NCBI GenBank assembly: GCA_041582695.1
Contig: JBFIBB010000160.1
Location: forward strand, 1 to 8,236
From: JAWKWH01 sp041582695
GTDB lineage: Bacteria > Pseudomonadota > Alphaproteobacteria > Rhizobiales > Rhizobiaceae
Length of the DNA stretch: 8,236 nt
Direction: 5' to 3'
Both the position numbers and the translations under genes were made by a program. How positions within the stretch are numbered: the stretch's first letter is position 1; each line of letters opens with the position of its first letter. The notes under the pieces are model-generated. The model had not been told where the DNA came from. It did no database searches and saw nothing but the letters and a program-made list of their open reading frames with translations. Below, piece after piece: positions 6,328 through 8,236 of this stretch.

Positions 6328-6525
6328 CCGCGCCGAAAGCGGCAGTCTCCAGGCTGTGTGGACACTCCCGAAAAGCCGCTTGTCCGCGGAGTTAAAGCGA
6401 AATACGCCGATTGATCTCATTTACAGGCTTGTTATTGTCGCCATCCCTGACAAGAGTGCGTATTTGCCCGCAAGCAGGGGGGCGATTGCGGATTCGGCCG
6501 CGGGTGCATCGGGAGCGGAAACAAT
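6328..6525 (+). other. chvG-EIIA spacer lacking hprK
   Basis: This 198-bp spacer sits where relatives usually carry hprK (HPr kinase/phosphorylase, roughly 140-150 codons). No Walker A motif such as GPSGSGKS occurs in any frame. One plus frame (6329-6529) is open throughout and ends in an ATGA overlap with the EIIA start. However, it has no convincing start or RBS, is already open inside chvG, and resembles nothing I know. Near the left end are small alternative stems (GCCGC 6327-6331 with GCGGC 6339-6343) without a T-tract. GGGAG at 6511-6515 serves the EIIA gene. The spacer may contain a promoter, but I cannot point to one. Confidence 0.6.
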
Positions 6526-6927
6526 ATGATAGGACTCGTGCTCGTCACGCATGGTCGGTTGGCCGAAGAGTTCCGTCATGCATGTGAACATGTCGTCGGG
6601 CCGCAGGAGAATTTCGAGACCGTGTCGATCGGCCCGGAGGACGATATGGAACAGCGCCGGCGCGATATTGTCGCTGCCGTCGCACGGGCTGACGCAGGTT
6701 CGGGTGTCATCATCTTGACCGACATGTTTGGCGGCACGCCTTCCAACCTCGCGATATCGGTCATGGAAACCGACAAGGTCGAGGTGATTGCCGGTGTGAA
6801 TTTGCCGATGCTGATCAAGCTTTCGAGCAGCCGGACCACCGGCGATATGAAAGTTGCCGTCAATGACGCGCAGGAAGCCGGCAAAAAGTACATCAACGTC
6901 GCCAGCCAGGTGCTGGTTGGTAAATGA
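6526..6927 (+). CDS. PTS EIIA component, mannose family (regulatory PTS)
   Basis: This small cytoplasmic phosphotransferase takes phosphate from HPr. The protein is 133 aa and carries only the EIIA domain of the mannose family; no IIB, IIC or IID gene is nearby. The active-site histidine is His9 in LVLVTHG, and the supporting loop ILTDMFGGTPSNLA (63-76) and GVNLPML (90-96) are intact. In alphaproteobacteria this protein (often called ManX or PtsIIA) belongs to a regulatory PTS with EI-Ntr and HPr rather than a sugar permease. GGGAG lies 10 nt before the ATG. The stop overlaps the HPr start (ATGA), indicating translational coupling. The gene name manX is used for relatives; I leave the symbol empty because no mannose role is implied. 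Confidence 0.93.
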   Translation: MIGLVLVTHGRLAEEFRHACEHVVGPQENFETVSIGPEDDMEQRRRDIVAAVARADAGSGVIILTDMFGGTPSNLAISVMETDKVEVIAGVNLPMLIKLSSSRTTGDMKVAVNDAQEAGKKYINVASQVLVGK

Positions 6928-7217
6928 TGTCTTCTTCGGACCAAACGGTCATCGTTAGAAAATTTTCCATCGTCAATGAGCGGGGGCTGCATGCCCGTGC
7001 TTCGGCGAAATTCGTGGAGACCGTCAATCGTTTCGACGCCCATGTGCGCGTCAGCAAGGACGACCTCACCGTCGATGGCGGCTCGATCCTCGACCTGATG
7101 ATGCTTGCCGCCAGTCCCGGCTGCACGATCGTCGTCGAGGCAAGCGGTGCGGAAGCCGGCAATGTCATTGAAGCCCTGGACGAACTCGTCGCCAGACGCT
7201 TTGGCGAAGAGCAGTAA
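6924..7217 (+). CDS. ptsH: HPr phosphocarrier protein (regulatory PTS)
   Basis: HPr passes phosphate from Enzyme I to EIIA proteins. The protein is 97 aa, or 96 if the second ATG (6927) is used. The active-site histidine is His23 in NERGLHARASAKFV, equivalent to His15 of classical HPr. The regulatory serine is present as Ser54 in VDGGSILDLMMLAAS; the offset of 8 residues is the same for both sites, so it matches Ser46. Ser46 is the target of HPr kinase, whose gene is missing from its usual place just upstream. Position 57 is Asp where many relatives have Gly. The start overlaps the EIIA stop by 4 nt and there is no strong RBS, so translation is probably coupled. No clear terminator follows. 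Confidence 0.94.
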   Translation: MMSSSDQTVIVRKFSIVNERGLHARASAKFVETVNRFDAHVRVSKDDLTVDGGSILDLMMLAASPGCTIVVEASGAEAGNVIEALDELVARRFGEEQ

Positions 7218-7334
7218 ACGCCGGCAGAGGGTATTTGGCAGTTTCCCCGTCCGTCCGTCACTACATGCCGGTCAGTCGCCTTCAGCCGGACAGGTTTGAA
7301 GCCGGATTGGCCCAACAGGCCTCAACATTCAGGC

Positions 7335-7350
7335 ATAAAGATTTCTTTAT
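7335..7350. promoter_or_regulatory. perfect inverted-repeat operator upstream of ahcY
   Basis: ATAAAGA (7335-7341) and TCTTTAT (7344-7350) form perfect 7-bp arms around a 2-nt centre, followed by ATG. The site is 111 bp before the ahcY start. TTTATAT at its right half could double as a -10 element, which would suit a repressor. From memory, ATAAAGA-type palindromes are associated with methionine-cycle genes in alphaproteobacteria and with the SAH-responsive ArsR-family repressor SahR. That assignment is from recall and not checked. Confidence 0.55.
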
Positions 7351-7397
7351 ATGTCGTTGCCGGGTCTGGTGAAATCTGCTAGTCAACACGCCCGAAA

Positions 7398-7429
7398 GGC
7401 CGGAGTTCAAATGGAAAACCGGCCGTTTT
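7398..7429 (+). terminator. terminator-like hairpin in the ahcY leader
   Basis: GGCCGG (7398-7403) and CCGGCC (7419-7424) pair across a 15-nt loop and are followed by GTTTT. The stem is short, but the T-tract gives it the look of an intrinsic terminator. It lies between the operator-like site and the ahcY ATG, so it would be inside the transcript if the promoter is near 7350. It could be an attenuator, an upstream terminator for the PTS operon, or chance. The rest of the 243-bp spacer shows only a CCGT triple repeat (7247-7258). Confidence 0.35.
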
Positions 7430-7460
7430 GCATTTCCTGAATCGATTCGTGACTGGACAG

Positions 7461-8236
7461 ATGATGCCCAAAAACAATGACTACAAGATTACCGATATTT
7501 CCCTTGCCGATTGGGGCCGCAAGGAGATCGAGATCGCAGAAACCGAAATGCCCGGTCTGATGGCTTGCCGCGAGGAGTTCGGCGAGGCGCAGCCCCTGAA
7601 AGGAGCGCGCATATCCGGCTCACTGCACATGACCATCCAGACCGCGGTGTTGATCGAAACGCTCAAGGCGCTGGGCGCCGAGGTCCGCTGGGCGTCCTGC
7701 AATATCTTTTCCACGCAGGATCATGCGGCGGCCGCAATCGCCGCCGGCGGTACCCCGGTCTTTGCGGTCAAGGGGGAAACGCTGGAAGAGTATTGGGAAT
7801 ATACCGATCAGATATTCAATTGGGCCGATGGCGAGCCGTCAAACATGATTCTCGACGATGGCGGCGATGCCACCATGTACATTCTGATCGGCGCCCGCGC
7901 CGAGGCCGGAGAAGATGTTCTGTCAAAGCCTGGCAACGAAGAAGAATCAATTCTGTTTGCCCAAATCAGGAAGCGGATGGCCGCCACTCCCGGGTTCTTC
8001 ACCCGGCAGAAAAACGCGATCCGCGGCGTCTCGGAAGAAACCACCACCGGCGTCAATCGCCTTTATCAGTTGCAGAAGAAGGGCATGCTTCCTTTCCCGG
8101 CCATCAACGTCAACGATTCGGTCACCAAATCGAAGTTCGACAACAAATACGGCTGCCGAGAGTCTCTGGTCGACGGAATTCGTCGCGGCACCGATGTCAT
8201 GATGGCGGGAAAAGTCGCGGTCGTTTGCGGCTATGG
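7461..8236 (+). CDS. ahcY: S-adenosylhomocysteinase (SAH hydrolase), 3' end outside window
   Basis: AhcY splits S-adenosylhomocysteine into adenosine and homocysteine, clearing the inhibitor of methyltransferases and feeding methionine resynthesis. It is an NAD-dependent cytoplasmic homotetramer. About 258 of roughly 465 residues are present. Visible landmarks are GSLHMTIQTAVLIETL with substrate His56, SCNIFSTQDHAAAAIA with Cys80, SEETTTGV (191-198) and NVNDSVTKSKFDNKYG with Lys223 and Asp227. The window stops at the start of the NAD-binding glycine loop (VVCGYG). Tandem ATGs at 7461 and 7464 are both possible starts; GGACAG just upstream is a weak RBS that favours the second. It follows the PTS genes on the same strand, but the spacer carries its own operator-like site, so it is probably a separate transcription unit. 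Confidence 0.97.
   Translation, partial: MMPKNNDYKITDISLADWGRKEIEIAETEMPGLMACREEFGEAQPLKGARISGSLHMTIQTAVLIETLKALGAEVRWASCNIFSTQDHAAAAIAAGGTPVFAVKGETLEEYWEYTDQIFNWADGEPSNMILDDGGDATMYILIGARAEAGEDVLSKPGNEEESILFAQIRKRMAATPGFFTRQKNAIRGVSEETTTGVNRLYQLQKKGMLPFPAINVNDSVTKSKFDNKYGCRESLVDGIRRGTDVMMAGKVAVVCGY

Noticed and set aside
7247..7258. Three tandem CCGT units after ptsH
   Set aside because: It is too short to be a meaningful repeat and is probably chance.
7355..7460. SAH or SAM riboswitch before ahcY
   Set aside because: I looked for a conserved riboswitch core in the leader and saw none that I recognise. Only a short hairpin with a T-tract is visible, reported separately as a possible attenuator.

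Overview
The window looks like the chromosome of a Rhizobiales alphaproteobacterium. It is GC-rich with an AT-rich promoter island. It carries a gene order typical of rhizobia and Brucella relatives: pckA, then divergently chvI-chvG, a mannose-type PTS EIIA gene, an HPr gene and ahcY. I cannot name a genus from sequence alone.

Left part (1-1814). A possible partial reading frame lies at the edge, followed by arfB (ribosome rescue hydrolase) on the minus strand. Upstream of arfB is an NAD(P)H-dependent FMN reductase-like gene on the minus strand, divergent from an HxlR-family regulator on the plus strand. The 83 bp between the two holds an imperfect inverted repeat that could be the regulator's operator. 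A strong hairpin with a T-rich tail ends the reductase transcript just before arfB. A second hairpin separates the convergent ends of hxlR and pckA.

Middle part (1815-6327). pckA (ATP-dependent PEP carboxykinase) is on the minus strand and is divergent from chvI-chvG, a two-component system that controls the envelope and acid response in rhizobia. The 374-bp region between them holds three related AT-rich operator-like sites on the pckA side and a tandem 11-bp repeat just upstream of chvI.

Right part (6328-8236). After chvG comes a 198-bp spacer with no hprK-like gene. It is followed by the overlapping EIIA (manX-like) and HPr genes, which would form a regulatory phosphorelay rather than a sugar transporter. 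A 243-bp spacer with a perfect inverted repeat and a terminator-like hairpin leads to ahcY (S-adenosylhomocysteinase), which runs off the window.

Functionally the core joins envelope sensing (ChvGI), PTS phosphate signalling and gluconeogenesis (PckA), with the methyl cycle (AhcY) alongside. I see no mobile elements, CRISPR arrays or RNA genes. Most of the region is ordinary conserved chromosome. The most notable points are the missing hprK between chvG and the PTS genes and several well-formed candidate regulatory sites.
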